Assembly: GCA_963743035.1 (NCBI GenBank)
Contig: CAVUOB010000015.1
Location: 182,088-246,087, forward strand
Origin: PALSA-911 sp963743035
GTDB lineage: Bacteria > Pseudomonadota > Alphaproteobacteria > Acetobacterales > Acetobacteraceae
Direction of reading: 5' to 3'
Length of the DNA: 64,000 bases
A model generated the notes under the pieces. It had not been told where the DNA came from and did not search any database. It saw only the letters and a list, made by a program, of their open reading frames with translations. Both the position numbers and the translations under genes were made by a program. This document shows, in pieces, positions 22,452 through 30,473 of this stretch; within the stretch, counting starts at the first letter, position 1; each line of letters starts with the position of its first letter.

Positions 22452-23348
22452 CTACCCTTGGTGGTCCAGGCCGATATCCAGCACCGTTGCGCTATGGGTC
22501 AGCCAGCCGATGGAGATCAGGTCGACGCCGGCGGCGGCGACCTCCGGCGCGGTGGCCGGCGTGATGCGGCCGGAGGCCTCGGTGATGGCGCGCCCGGCCA
22601 CCATCGTCACGGCCCGGCGCAGCATGTCCGGGCCCATATTGTCGAGCAGCACGGCATCCACGCCGAGCGCCAGCGCCTCCTCGAGCTGCGACAGCGTGTC
22701 GACCTCCAGCTCGATCTTCACCAGATGGCCGACGCCGGCGCGGGCGCGCTCCACCGCCGGGCGGACGCCGCCGGCGATGGCGACGTGATTGTCCTTGATC
22801 AAAACCGCGTCATCCAGGCCGAAACGATGATTGGAGCCGCCGCCGACCCGCAGCGCGTATTTCTGCGCCGCCCGCAGCCCGGGCATGGTCTTGCGGGTGC
22901 AGCAGATGCGCGCCTTGTGGCCGGCGATGGTATCGACGATGGCGCGTGTGGCGGAGGCGACGCCGCTGAGATGGCTCATGAAGTTGAGCGCCACCCGCTC
23001 CGCGGTCAGGATGCCGCGCGCCGGCCCGCTGATCTCGGCGATCACGTCGCCGGGGGCGAGCCGGGCGCCGTCCGGCCGCTCGACCCGGATCCGGATCTCG
23101 GGGTCGAGCAGGCGAAAGGCGGTCAGCGCGAAATCGAGGCCGGCCACCACGCCGACCTGCCGCGCCACCAGCGCAGTATCGGCGCGCGCATCGGCCGGCA
23201 CGATGGCGTCCGTGGTGAGGTCGCCGGCGCGGCCGAGGTCTTCCAGCAGGGCTGCGCGCACCAGCGGCTCGATCATGATCTGGGGCAGGGGAGGCACCGG
23301 CGCCTCGACGGGGGAACGGCTGGGAATGGAAAGGCTGACGACCGACAT
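22452..23348 (-). CDS. nadC: Nicotinate-nucleotide pyrophosphorylase (carboxylating)
   Basis: Quinolinate phosphoribosyltransferase of 298 residues; it converts quinolinate and PRPP to nicotinate mononucleotide in de novo NAD synthesis. Visible motifs are EDLGRAGDLTTDAIVP, the active-site stretch CTRKTMPGLRAAQKYALRVGG, NHRFGLDDAVLIKDNH and LEVDTLSQLEEAL. It starts three bases after the nadA stop. An N-terminal extension of about 25 residues (SIPSRSPVEAPVPPLPQ) precedes the core; the internal Met before IEPLVRAALLEDLG could be the true start. Confidence 0.95.
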   Translation of the reverse strand: MSVVSLSIPSRSPVEAPVPPLPQIMIEPLVRAALLEDLGRAGDLTTDAIVPADARADTALVARQVGVVAGLDFALTAFRLLDPEIRIRVERPDGARLAPGDVIAEISGPARGILTAERVALNFMSHLSGVASATRAIVDTIAGHKARICCTRKTMPGLRAAQKYALRVGGGSNHRFGLDDAVLIKDNHVAIAGGVRPAVERARAGVGHLVKIELEVDTLSQLEEALALGVDAVLLDNMGPDMLRRAVTMVAGRAITEASGRITPATAPEVAAAGVDLISIGWLTHSATVLDIGLDHQG

Positions 23349-23351
23349 CGC

Positions 23352-24332
23352 TCAGACCGCCAGCATGCGTTCGACTGCCAGGCGCGCGCGATCCGCCACG
23401 GCAGGGTCGATGGTCACCTCATGCGTCATCGTCTCCAGCGCGTGACGGATATTGCCGAGGTCGATCCGCTTCATGTGCGGACAGAGGTTGCAGGGCTTGA
23501 TGAACTCTACCGAGGGATGATGCACGGAGATGTTGTCGGCCATCGAGCACTCGGTCACCAGCACCACCTGGGCCGGCCGCTGGCGGCCGACATAGGCGGT
23601 CATGTCCGCGGTCGAGCCGGCATAATCGGCTTCCGCCACCACCTCGGGCGGGCATTCCGGATGCGCCAGCACCACCACGCCGGGATGGTCGGCGCGCACC
23701 TGGCGGATGTCGCCGGCGGTGAAGCGCTCATGCACCTCGCAATGCCCGGCCCAGGTAATGATCTTGACCCGTGTCTGTGCCGCGATGTTCTGCGCCAGGT
23801 ACTCGTCCGGCAGCATGATCACCTCGTCCACGCCGAGCGATTCGACGATCTTCAGCGCGTTGCCGGAGGTGCAGCAGATATCCAACTCCGCCTTCACCGC
23901 CGCAGAGGTGTTCACGTAGGTAACCACGGGCACGCCGGGATGGCGCTGGCGCAGCAGCCGCACATCGGCCGCGGTGATCGATTCCGCCAGCGAGCAGCCG
24001 GCGCGCAGGTCGGGGATCAGCACGGTCTTGGCGGGGTTCAGCAGCTTCGCCGACTCCGCCATGAAATGCACGCCGGCGAGCACGATCACGTCGGCATCCA
24101 CCTTCATCGCCTCGCGCGCCAGCGCCAGGCTGTCGCCGGTGATGTCGGCGACGCAGTGGAAGATCTCCGGCGTCTGGTAGTTATGCGCCAGGATCACCGC
24201 ATTGCGCTGGCGCTTCAGCGCCAGGATGGCGTCGATGTCGTCGGCGAAGACCGGCCATTCGATCGGCGGGATGAACTTCCGCACGCGGTCATAGAGGGGC
24301 GCGGTGCGAGTAAGGATTTCCGTCGCGGACAT
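23352..24332 (-). CDS. nadA: Quinolinate synthase A
   Basis: Iron-sulfur enzyme of 326 residues that condenses iminoaspartate with dihydroxyacetone phosphate to quinolinate. Cluster-binding cysteines lie in DLRAGCSLAESI, TECSMADN and the terminal KPCNLCPHMK; AHNYQTPEIFH and VTYVNTSAAVKAELDICCTSGNA are family hallmarks. ATG at 24332 is used; longer frames to 24392 run through the operator region. It is the first gene of a nadA-nadC pair with nrtR upstream; nadB (aspartate oxidase) is not in the window. Confidence 0.95.
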   Translation of the reverse strand: MSATEILTRTAPLYDRVRKFIPPIEWPVFADDIDAILALKRQRNAVILAHNYQTPEIFHCVADITGDSLALAREAMKVDADVIVLAGVHFMAESAKLLNPAKTVLIPDLRAGCSLAESITAADVRLLRQRHPGVPVVTYVNTSAAVKAELDICCTSGNALKIVESLGVDEVIMLPDEYLAQNIAAQTRVKIITWAGHCEVHERFTAGDIRQVRADHPGVVVLAHPECPPEVVAEADYAGSTADMTAYVGRQRPAQVVLVTECSMADNISVHHPSVEFIKPCNLCPHMKRIDLGNIRHALETMTHEVTIDPAVADRARLAVERMLAV

Positions 24333-24340
24333 GGCAACCT

Positions 24341-24361
24341 CTGTGCTCTTGATGAGCATAA
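24341..24361 (-). promoter_or_regulatory. NrtR-type operator 2 (start-proximal)
   Basis: A 21-bp imperfect palindrome with arms CTGTGCTCTT and ATGAGCATAA around a central G lies nine bases before the nadA start. Its 10-1-10 layout matches the palindrome at 24397-24417, and 7 of 10 arm positions are complementary. It would block transcription or sit just after the start of transcription. Confidence 0.55.
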
Positions 24362-24396
24362 TATGCGTCTGCCATCCAGGGGGGTCAATCACCCCC

Positions 24397-24417
24397 TTAT
24401 GCTTAATTTGAGTATAA
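24397..24417 (-). promoter_or_regulatory. NrtR-type operator 1 (distal)
   Basis: A 21-bp palindrome with arms TTATGCTTAA and TTGAGTATAA around a central T; 8 of 10 arm positions pair. It lies between the nrtR stop and the nadA start, in the only AT-rich stretch of the area. Between the two operators is a G5T/AC5 hairpin (24380-24396), and a minus-strand promoter candidate TTGACC...CATATT spans the interval. Assignment to NrtR rests on the adjacent regulator gene and nad genes. Confidence 0.6.
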
Positions 24418-24440
24418 AAAATCCGTGATCGGTGGAACGT

Positions 24441-25400
24441 TCACACGCCGCGCGACAGCGGCAATTTGGTCCCGGAAATGGCGCGTTCCACCTGAACCTC
24501 GCGGCGGAAGCGGAACAGCTTGGCCGGCCGCCCGCCGGTTTCCGCCGTGGTCTCGCCGGTCTCCTCCACCAGCTCCTGCTGGTCGATCAGGCGGCGGAAA
24601 TTCTGCTTGTGCAGCAGCCGCCCGGCCAGCGCCTCCACGGTGCGCTGGAGCTGCAGCAGCGTGAAGCGCGGCGGCATCAGCTCGAACACCACCGGGCGAT
24701 ACTTGATCTTGGCGCGCAGCCGGGCGAGGGCCGTGGCCAGGATGCGGCGGTGGTCATGCAGCATCGGCTCGCCCGGAATGGGCATCGAAGCGTCGATGCC
24801 GAAGGCGGAGGCCTCGGGCACCAGCTCCGCCTCGTACAGCAGCTCGTAGCGCTGCAGCACCATCTCCTCGTTCCAGGGGCGGCCGTTCAGGCCGAAATTG
24901 ACATCGGCCCGCTGGCGCCGCGCCCGCCGGGTGCCGGCATCCTCCGCGGCATCGGACCAGCGGCGCAGGAAAGGGGCGATGCGCTCGGTGACGATGGCGC
25001 CGCCGTGCTCGCGGTGGTCCTCCCAGGGGAAGTAGCGATACCAGCTCTGCCAGCTCACCGTGTCGCCGGTGTGGGCGTTCGCTTCCCGGGTCAGGCCGAG
25101 ATAGCTGATCGAGATCACCCGCCGCTCGGTGCCCGTGGCCGTGCGGTCCTGGTCGGCGAAGGTATAGAGCTGCTCGACATAGCCGAGGGGGTGGTGGGTC
25201 TGTTCCTCCACCCATTGGCGCAATCCCGCCTGCAGCGAGCGATGGACGGTCTGGAACGGACCCGAGGGCAGAGCGCGGGCGTTTTCCAGCGTGAGCACGC
25301 GCGGCGCGTCGCCGGTAACCGCGACGATGACGGCGATCAGCTCGGCGGCAAGGCTCGTGCCGGGTTCAATGGCGTGGGTCTGACTGGAAGTCCTTGGCAT
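24441..25400 (-). CDS. nrtR: NrtR-family Nudix-related transcriptional repressor of NAD synthesis
   Basis: Regulator of 319 residues. The N-terminal half is a Nudix fold with a degenerate catalytic box: where hydrolases have REUXEEXG, this reads RQWVEEQT, so hydrolysis is not expected. The C-terminal part is the winged helix of NrtR proteins, with FELMPPRFTLLQLQRTVEALAG and NFRRLIDQQELVEETGE. NrtR binds ADP-ribose-type ligands and represses NAD genes. It is transcribed toward nadA, and two matching palindromes lie between them, so direct control of nadA-nadC is strongly suggested. Confidence 0.85.
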   Translation of the reverse strand: MPRTSSQTHAIEPGTSLAAELIAVIVAVTGDAPRVLTLENARALPSGPFQTVHRSLQAGLRQWVEEQTHHPLGYVEQLYTFADQDRTATGTERRVISISYLGLTREANAHTGDTVSWQSWYRYFPWEDHREHGGAIVTERIAPFLRRWSDAAEDAGTRRARRQRADVNFGLNGRPWNEEMVLQRYELLYEAELVPEASAFGIDASMPIPGEPMLHDHRRILATALARLRAKIKYRPVVFELMPPRFTLLQLQRTVEALAGRLLHKQNFRRLIDQQELVEETGETTAETGGRPAKLFRFRREVQVERAISGTKLPLSRGV

Positions 25401-25593
25401 GTTGGGATGTTACCCGGATTCGCGGGGTTTTGTCGGGGCCGTTCGCTGCGACGATGGGCTTTTCGATGACCGGGAACATTCTGCGCGATGCCCGCTTCAG
25501 CGGGCCGGACAGGCCGGCGTCTCGTGCAAGTAGCGGTTGCATGCCGAGGGGAATTCAGGGAATGTTTCGGAACCCGACGGGTGAGGCAAGAAA

Positions 25594-27330
25594 ATGCAAC
25601 GATTTCTCCTCATTGCGATCATCGCCGCGCTGGGCTTCGGCTGCACCCCAACGCCTCCGGTGCCGCCCACCATGCCGACGGTGTACCAGGGGCCGAATTG
25701 GACGCTCGCCACCCGCGCGCGCTTCTACAGCCAGGACCAGGGCTCGCAGATCATGCCGGTCAGCTGGATGAAGGCGCTGAGACAGCCGAACGGCGATCCG
25801 TTCCTGGCCGACCACCTGACCCGCTACGGCTATCTGTCGAATGACGAGGACCCGACCACCATCCTGCCGGTAGGGTTCACCGTCGCGGGCCCGCCGGATG
25901 GCCAGGTGATCGGCATGACCTGTTCCGCGTGTCACACCCGCCAGATCGAGGTTGCGGGCGCTTCCTATCGGATCGATGGCGGCCCGGCGATCGCCGATTT
26001 CCAGAGCTTCCTTGCCGATATCGACACGGCCGTGAACACCGTGATCAACGACCCCGCGGCATTCAAAGGCTTTGCCCAGGCCGTGCTCGGCCCGCCATCG
26101 ACCCAAGCGGACGAGGCCCGGCTGATGGCGGACCTGCAAGCCTGGTATCTGCGCTACCACACGCTGATGACGCGCGCGCTGCCGGCCACTCCATGGGGCC
26201 CGTCGCGGCTGGATGCGGTGGCGATGATCTTCAACCGCCTCACCGGCCTCGATCTCGGCCCGCCGCCTACCTACCTGATCCCCGACAACATCCAGACGGC
26301 CGACGCGCCGGCGCGCTATCCGTTCCTGTGGAACGCCTCGATCCAGGACATGACGCAGTGGCCCGGCTTTGCGGATAACGGCAACGACCTGCTCGCCCTG
26401 GCCCGCAACCTGGGCGAGGTCTACGGCGTGTTCGGCGTTTTCCATCCGCGGCAGGATCCCCTGATCCCGCTTCTCCACGTCGACTACGTCACCGGCAACT
26501 CGGCGAATTTCGACGGTCTCGGGAAGCTCGAGGACCTGATCCGGAAAATCGGGCCGCCGAAATTCCAGTGGCCGATCGATGCGGCCCTCGCCAAACAGGG
26601 CGAGGCGATTTTCGCCCGCCCCACCGCGCAGGGCGGCTGCAAGGATTGCCATGGAATAAAGGACGGCCAGACCCGCCTGTTCGACCAGAAGACATGGGCG
26701 ACACCGATCATGGATGTCGGCACCGACGGAAGGGAGCACGACCTTCTGGCGCGCACGGCCCAGTCCGGCGTGCTCAGCGGCGCTAGCATTCCGCTTATCA
26801 GCAAGCCGCTGAAACCGACCGACACCGCGTTCAGCATCCTCTCGACCTCGGTCGTGGGATCGATCCTGCAGGCGCCGTTCGCGCAGGCGTTGCAGGAACA
26901 GGCGAAATTGTCGGCGCGTCTGGCCGGACGCGCCGTGAGCGGCGCGGCCAGCACGCTGACCGCCACGCCGGAGGCGCAGCAATTGCGCGGTGCGTTCCAG
27001 GCGCCGGCGACCACGGAATACAAATACGAAGCGCGCGTGATGCAGGGTATCTGGGCGGCGGCGCCCTACCTGCACAACGGTTCCGTCCCGACGCTGGCCG
27101 ATCTGCTGAAGCCCGCGTCGGAGCGGCCCGCGTCGTTCAAGATCGGCCCGGCCTACGATCCGGATGCCGTCGGCCTGGCCAGGGTGCAGACCAAATTCGA
27201 CTACACGCTGACCACGACCGACTGCAGTGACCGGAATTCCGGCAACAGCCGGTGCGGCCATGAATATGGCACCACCACCCTGACCCCCACGGAGAAGCGG
27301 GCGCTGCTCGAATACCTGAAGCAACTCTGA
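25594..27330 (+). CDS. Di-haem cytochrome c lipoprotein, RoxA/cytochrome-c-peroxidase-like
   Basis: Exported protein of 578 residues. The N-terminus is a lipoprotein signal with lipobox LGFGC. Two c-type haem sites are seen: CSACH near residue 110 and CKDCH near 350. The later stretch MQGIWAAAPYLHNGSVPTLADLL is typical of the RoxA/di-haem peroxidase-like family, which includes rubber oxygenase and related enzymes. Whether it is an oxygenase, a peroxidase or an electron carrier cannot be decided. GAGG precedes the ATG. The last six codons including the stop are duplicated immediately downstream (27331-27348). The 193 bases upstream show no gene. Confidence 0.8.
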   Translation: MQRFLLIAIIAALGFGCTPTPPVPPTMPTVYQGPNWTLATRARFYSQDQGSQIMPVSWMKALRQPNGDPFLADHLTRYGYLSNDEDPTTILPVGFTVAGPPDGQVIGMTCSACHTRQIEVAGASYRIDGGPAIADFQSFLADIDTAVNTVINDPAAFKGFAQAVLGPPSTQADEARLMADLQAWYLRYHTLMTRALPATPWGPSRLDAVAMIFNRLTGLDLGPPPTYLIPDNIQTADAPARYPFLWNASIQDMTQWPGFADNGNDLLALARNLGEVYGVFGVFHPRQDPLIPLLHVDYVTGNSANFDGLGKLEDLIRKIGPPKFQWPIDAALAKQGEAIFARPTAQGGCKDCHGIKDGQTRLFDQKTWATPIMDVGTDGREHDLLARTAQSGVLSGASIPLISKPLKPTDTAFSILSTSVVGSILQAPFAQALQEQAKLSARLAGRAVSGAASTLTATPEAQQLRGAFQAPATTEYKYEARVMQGIWAAAPYLHNGSVPTLADLLKPASERPASFKIGPAYDPDAVGLARVQTKFDYTLTTTDCSDRNSGNSRCGHEYGTTTLTPTEKRALLEYLKQL

Positions 27331-27348
27331 TACCTGAAGCAGCTCTGG
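27313..27348. repeat. 18-bp tandem duplication covering the cytochrome stop codon
   Basis: TACCTGAAGCAACTCTGA (27313-27330), the last five codons and stop of the cytochrome gene, is followed at once by TACCTGAAGCAGCTCTGG (27331-27348). Sixteen of eighteen bases match. Confidence 0.85.
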
Positions 27349-27385
27349 TCGTTGCGCCGGCCTGCCCGGAATGCCGCTTTCGACC

Positions 27386-28240
27386 CTACGCCGCCTTCAC
27401 GCCCAGCCGTCCGGCCATCTCCTGGATGAACTGCCAGGCCACGCGCCCGGACCGCCCGCCGCGCGTCACCGACCACTCCACGGCGGCGGCGTGCAGATCC
27501 TCCTGGCTGATCGGCAGGCGCATGTACTGTGCATAGCCGTCGATCATGGCGAAGAAGGTCGGCTGGTCGCAGTTGTGAAAGCCGATCCACAGCCCGAAGC
27601 GGTCCGACAGCGAGATCTTCTCGTGCACGGCCTCGTCGGGGTTGATGGCGGTGGAGCGCTCGTTCTCCACCATGTCGCGCGGCATCAGATGGCGGCGGTT
27701 GGAGGTGGCGTAGAACAGCACATTGTCCGGCCGCCCCTCGATCCCGCCGTCCAGCACCGATTTCAGCGCCTTGTAGTCGGCATCCTCCTTCTCGAAGGAC
27801 AGATCGTCGCACAGGATCAGGCAGCGGCGCGCGTCGCCGCGCAGCATGTTCAGCAGCTCGGGCAGGGTGCGGATGTCCTCGCGGTGGATTTCGATCAGCG
27901 CCAGGCTGCCGGGCATGTCGGCATTGGCGACCGCGTGCGCAGCCTTGACCAGCGAGGATTTGCCCATCCCGCGCGAGCCCCAGAGCATGGCATTGTTGGC
28001 CGGCAGCCCGCGGGCGAAGCGCAGCGTGTTCTCCAGCAGGATCTTCTTCTGCTGCTCCACGCCCTGCAGCAGGGAGATGTCGACGCGCGAGACCTTTGGC
28101 ACCGGCGCCAGGTGCGCCGGGCTCGGGTGCCAGACGAAGGCATCGGCGCCGGCGAGGTCCAGTGCCGGCGCGGGCGGCGGCGCCAGCCGCTCCAGCGCCT
28201 CGGCGATGCGGGTGACGAGGTCGATCATCGGCTGGTTCAT
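27386..28240 (-). CDS. DUF815-type AAA-like ATPase
   Basis: Cytosolic P-loop ATPase of 284 residues of the DUF815 group. Walker A MLWGSRGMGKSSLVKA is near residue 110, Walker B LILCDDLSFEKED near 160, and a sensor-like LFYATSNRRHLMPRDM follows. The family is widespread in alphaproteobacteria and of unknown role; some members are annotated as general ATPases near yajC, as here. The yajC gene is divergent, about 127 bases away. Confidence 0.85.
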   Translation of the reverse strand: MNQPMIDLVTRIAEALERLAPPPAPALDLAGADAFVWHPSPAHLAPVPKVSRVDISLLQGVEQQKKILLENTLRFARGLPANNAMLWGSRGMGKSSLVKAAHAVANADMPGSLALIEIHREDIRTLPELLNMLRGDARRCLILCDDLSFEKEDADYKALKSVLDGGIEGRPDNVLFYATSNRRHLMPRDMVENERSTAINPDEAVHEKISLSDRFGLWIGFHNCDQPTFFAMIDGYAQYMRLPISQEDLHAAAVEWSVTRGGRSGRVAWQFIQEMAGRLGVKAA

Positions 28241-28367
28241 CGGCTTGGGTCTCTTGGTGAATTTGCAGAAACTTGACGTGGGGGGAGCGGAAACTATGGT
28301 CCGCGCCGGATAACCGCAACCAGGATGGCGCCGCCACGGCCCGCCACCCGTTCAGGAATTGGAAAAG

Positions 28368-28703
28368 ATGCTGATCTCCACCGCCTATGCCCAGGATCTG
28401 ACGGCCATGATGGGCGGGGCGACGCAGTTCCTGCCGCTGGTGCTGATCTTCGGCGTCTTCTACTTCCTGCTGATCCGTCCGCAGCAGCAGCGCGCCAAGG
28501 AGATGAAGGCGATGCTGGCGGCGCTGAAGCGCGGCGACCGCGTGGTGACCGGCGGCGGCATCCTGGCAACCGTGCAGAAGGTCAAGGAAGGCTCCAACGA
28601 GGTCGAGGTCGAGCTGGCGCCGAACATGCGCGTGACGGTGCTGCGCGAGACCATCACCTCCGTGCTGAAGCCGACCGCGGCCAACGATTCCAAGGCGGCC
28701 TGA
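28368..28703 (+). CDS. yajC: Preprotein translocase accessory subunit YajC
   Basis: Small inner-membrane protein of 111 residues associated with SecDF of the Sec translocon. A single membrane segment (LPLVLIFGVFYFLLIRPQQQ) is followed by the conserved cytoplasmic part with GDRVVTGGGILATVQKV and ETITSVLKPTA. The ATG at 28368 is used; a TTG nine bases earlier is possible. secD/secF do not follow directly, which is unusual for this gene; instead a strong terminator and the convergent sodB come next. Confidence 0.92.
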   Translation: MLISTAYAQDLTAMMGGATQFLPLVLIFGVFYFLLIRPQQQRAKEMKAMLAALKRGDRVVTGGGILATVQKVKEGSNEVEVELAPNMRVTVLRETITSVLKPTAANDSKAA

Positions 28704-28733
28704 ACCGGCCGGCCCACTCCCTGGCGACGGGAA

Positions 28734-28761
28734 TAAAAAAGGCCCCTTGCGGGGCCTTTTT
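28734..28761. terminator. Bidirectional rho-independent terminator between yajC and sodB
   Basis: A run of seven A's, stem GGCCCC (28741-28746), loop TTGC, stem GGGGCC, then five T's. It has T-runs in both orientations and lies between two convergent genes. Confidence 0.9.
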
Positions 28762-28765
28762 CGTA

Positions 28766-29374
28766 TCAGGCGGCCTTCAGCGCGGCTTCGGCGTATTCGT
28801 AGTTGGCAATCTTGTCGAGCCAGTTGGACACGTAGTCCGGCCGGCGGTTGCGGAAATCCAGGTAGTAGCTGTGCTCCCACACATCGAGGCCGAGCAGCGC
28901 CTTGCCCTCGCCGGTGGCGAGCGGGTTGGAGCCGTTCGGGGTCTTGGTCACCTTCAGCTTGCCGTCCGGCGCCAGCACCAGCCAGGCCCAGCCGGAGCCG
29001 AACTGCGTGGTGGCGGCGGCCTTGAAGGCGTCCTTGAACTGCGCCACGCCGCCGAGGTCGGCGGTGATCTTGGCTTCCAGCGCGCCGGGGATGGCGCCGC
29101 CCTTCGGCGACATGTTTTCCCAGAACAGGATGTGGTTCCAATGCTGGCCGGCATTGTTGAACACCGGCGCCATGTCGGGCTTGTTGTGGGAAAGCTTCAC
29201 GATTTCCTCGAGCGACTTGCCCTGCAGGGCCGGGTCCTTCTCGACGAAGCCGTTCAGCGCGGTGACATAGGCCTGGTGGTGCTTGCCATGGTGCAGGTCG
29301 AGGGTTTCCTCGCACATGCCCTGCGCCGCGAGAGCGGTTTTGGCATAGGGAAGCGTCGGGAGTTCAAAGGCCAT
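28766..29374 (-). CDS. sodB: Superoxide dismutase, Fe/Mn type
   Basis: Enzyme of 202 residues that converts superoxide to peroxide and oxygen. The metal-binding histidines are in LDLHHGKHHQAY, FNNAGQHWNHILFWENM and GLDVWEHSYYLDFRNRRPDYV. The sequence is closer to the Fe-type (GGAIPGALEAKI, FGSGWAWLVL), but metal choice cannot be decided by sight. ATG at 29374 with GGAGAC upstream. Intact and of normal length. Confidence 0.95.
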   Translation of the reverse strand: MAFELPTLPYAKTALAAQGMCEETLDLHHGKHHQAYVTALNGFVEKDPALQGKSLEEIVKLSHNKPDMAPVFNNAGQHWNHILFWENMSPKGGAIPGALEAKITADLGGVAQFKDAFKAAATTQFGSGWAWLVLAPDGKLKVTKTPNGSNPLATGEGKALLGLDVWEHSYYLDFRNRRPDYVSNWLDKIANYEYAEAALKAA

Positions 29375-29547
29375 GGGACTGTCTCCGGGTTTACTGTGAA
29401 GCCCAATCGGGAAAGCACTATCGGGGTGGGGCCGGCATGGCCGCCAGTCCTTCAAGAGGCCTGTCCTAGCTATGGGCAGCCCCGTCTGGCGTCAAGCCGA
29501 CCTGCGTCAAGCTTGCATGACCGCCGGTTTCGCGCCACCTCCCGGCG

Positions 29548-30343
29548 ATGACTGAACCGCTGATCGATTTCGTCCGCCGGCATGATCCGGACCGGTTCCT
29601 GACCGCCCTGTTCGCGCCGCCGGAAAAGCGCGGCGCGCTGCTGGCGCTGTATGCCTTCAACCATGAGCTGGCCCGCGCGCGCGAAGCGGTCACCGAGCCG
29701 GCCCTGGCGATGATCCGCCTGCACTGGTGGCGGGAAGTGGTGGAGGGAGCGGACAAGCGCCACGAGGTGGCGACCCCGCTCTCCGCCGCACTCGATAGCC
29801 CGGGCGCTGGCGCGGGAAGAACTGCTGGCGCTGATCGACGCACGCGAGATCGAGGCGGACCAGGCGATCCCGACCCTGCCGGCATGGCGCGACTACCTGC
29901 TCGCCAGCGCCGGCGGCCTGGCGGTCGCGGCGGGGCGGCTGCTCGGCGCTCCGGAGCCGGAGAGCCTGCGCGCGCTCGGCGCCGCCTATGGCGCGGCCGG
30001 CCTGCTGCGCAGCGTGCCGGCCCTGGCGCGCCAGGCGCGCTGCCTGCTGCCGGAGGATCTGCTGGCGCGGCAGGGCCTGTCGGCCGAAGCGGTGGCGCAG
30101 CATCCGGACGCGCCGGAACTGGCGCCAGTGCTCGCCGCGCTGCGGGCGGAGGGCCTGGCGCTGCTGGCCCGGGGCAGGGGCGAATGCAGGGGCGGCCGCC
30201 TGCCGCGCGCGGCCATCGCCGCGGCGCTGCCCGCCGTGCTGGCCCGCCGTGACCTTGGGCGTGACGTGCCGGCCCAGGCCCCTGGCCGGGGGATCGGCGA
30301 CCGGCTGGCGGTGGTGCTGGCGGCGGCCACCGGCAAGGTCTGA
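29548..30343 (+). CDS. Squalene/phytoene synthase-family protein (one-base frameshift)
   Basis: Protein of about 265 residues after correction. It opens TEPLIDFVRRHDPDRFLTALFAPPEKRGALLALYAFNHEL, then RLHWWREVVEG and, in the next phase, LIDAREIEADQAIPTLPAWRDYL and ASAGGLAVAAGRLLG. The family is related to phytoene synthase and to NDUFAF6-type complex I assembly proteins; the aspartate-rich motifs of true synthases are not clear, so the latter is plausible. The frame changes near 29795-29812; removing one C in GATAGCCCGGG gives AALDSRALAREELLALIDARE. Confidence 0.75.
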
Positions 30344-30473
30344 ACAGCATCGGTCCGGGCAGGTCAGCTGCCCACCCGTGGCGTAATGCCTGCCGGGCCC
30401 ACGCGTCCTACAGGAAGCGTTCTACACGATGCGTCCCAACGCCTGCGTAGTTCAACCGATCGGAGACGATTGC

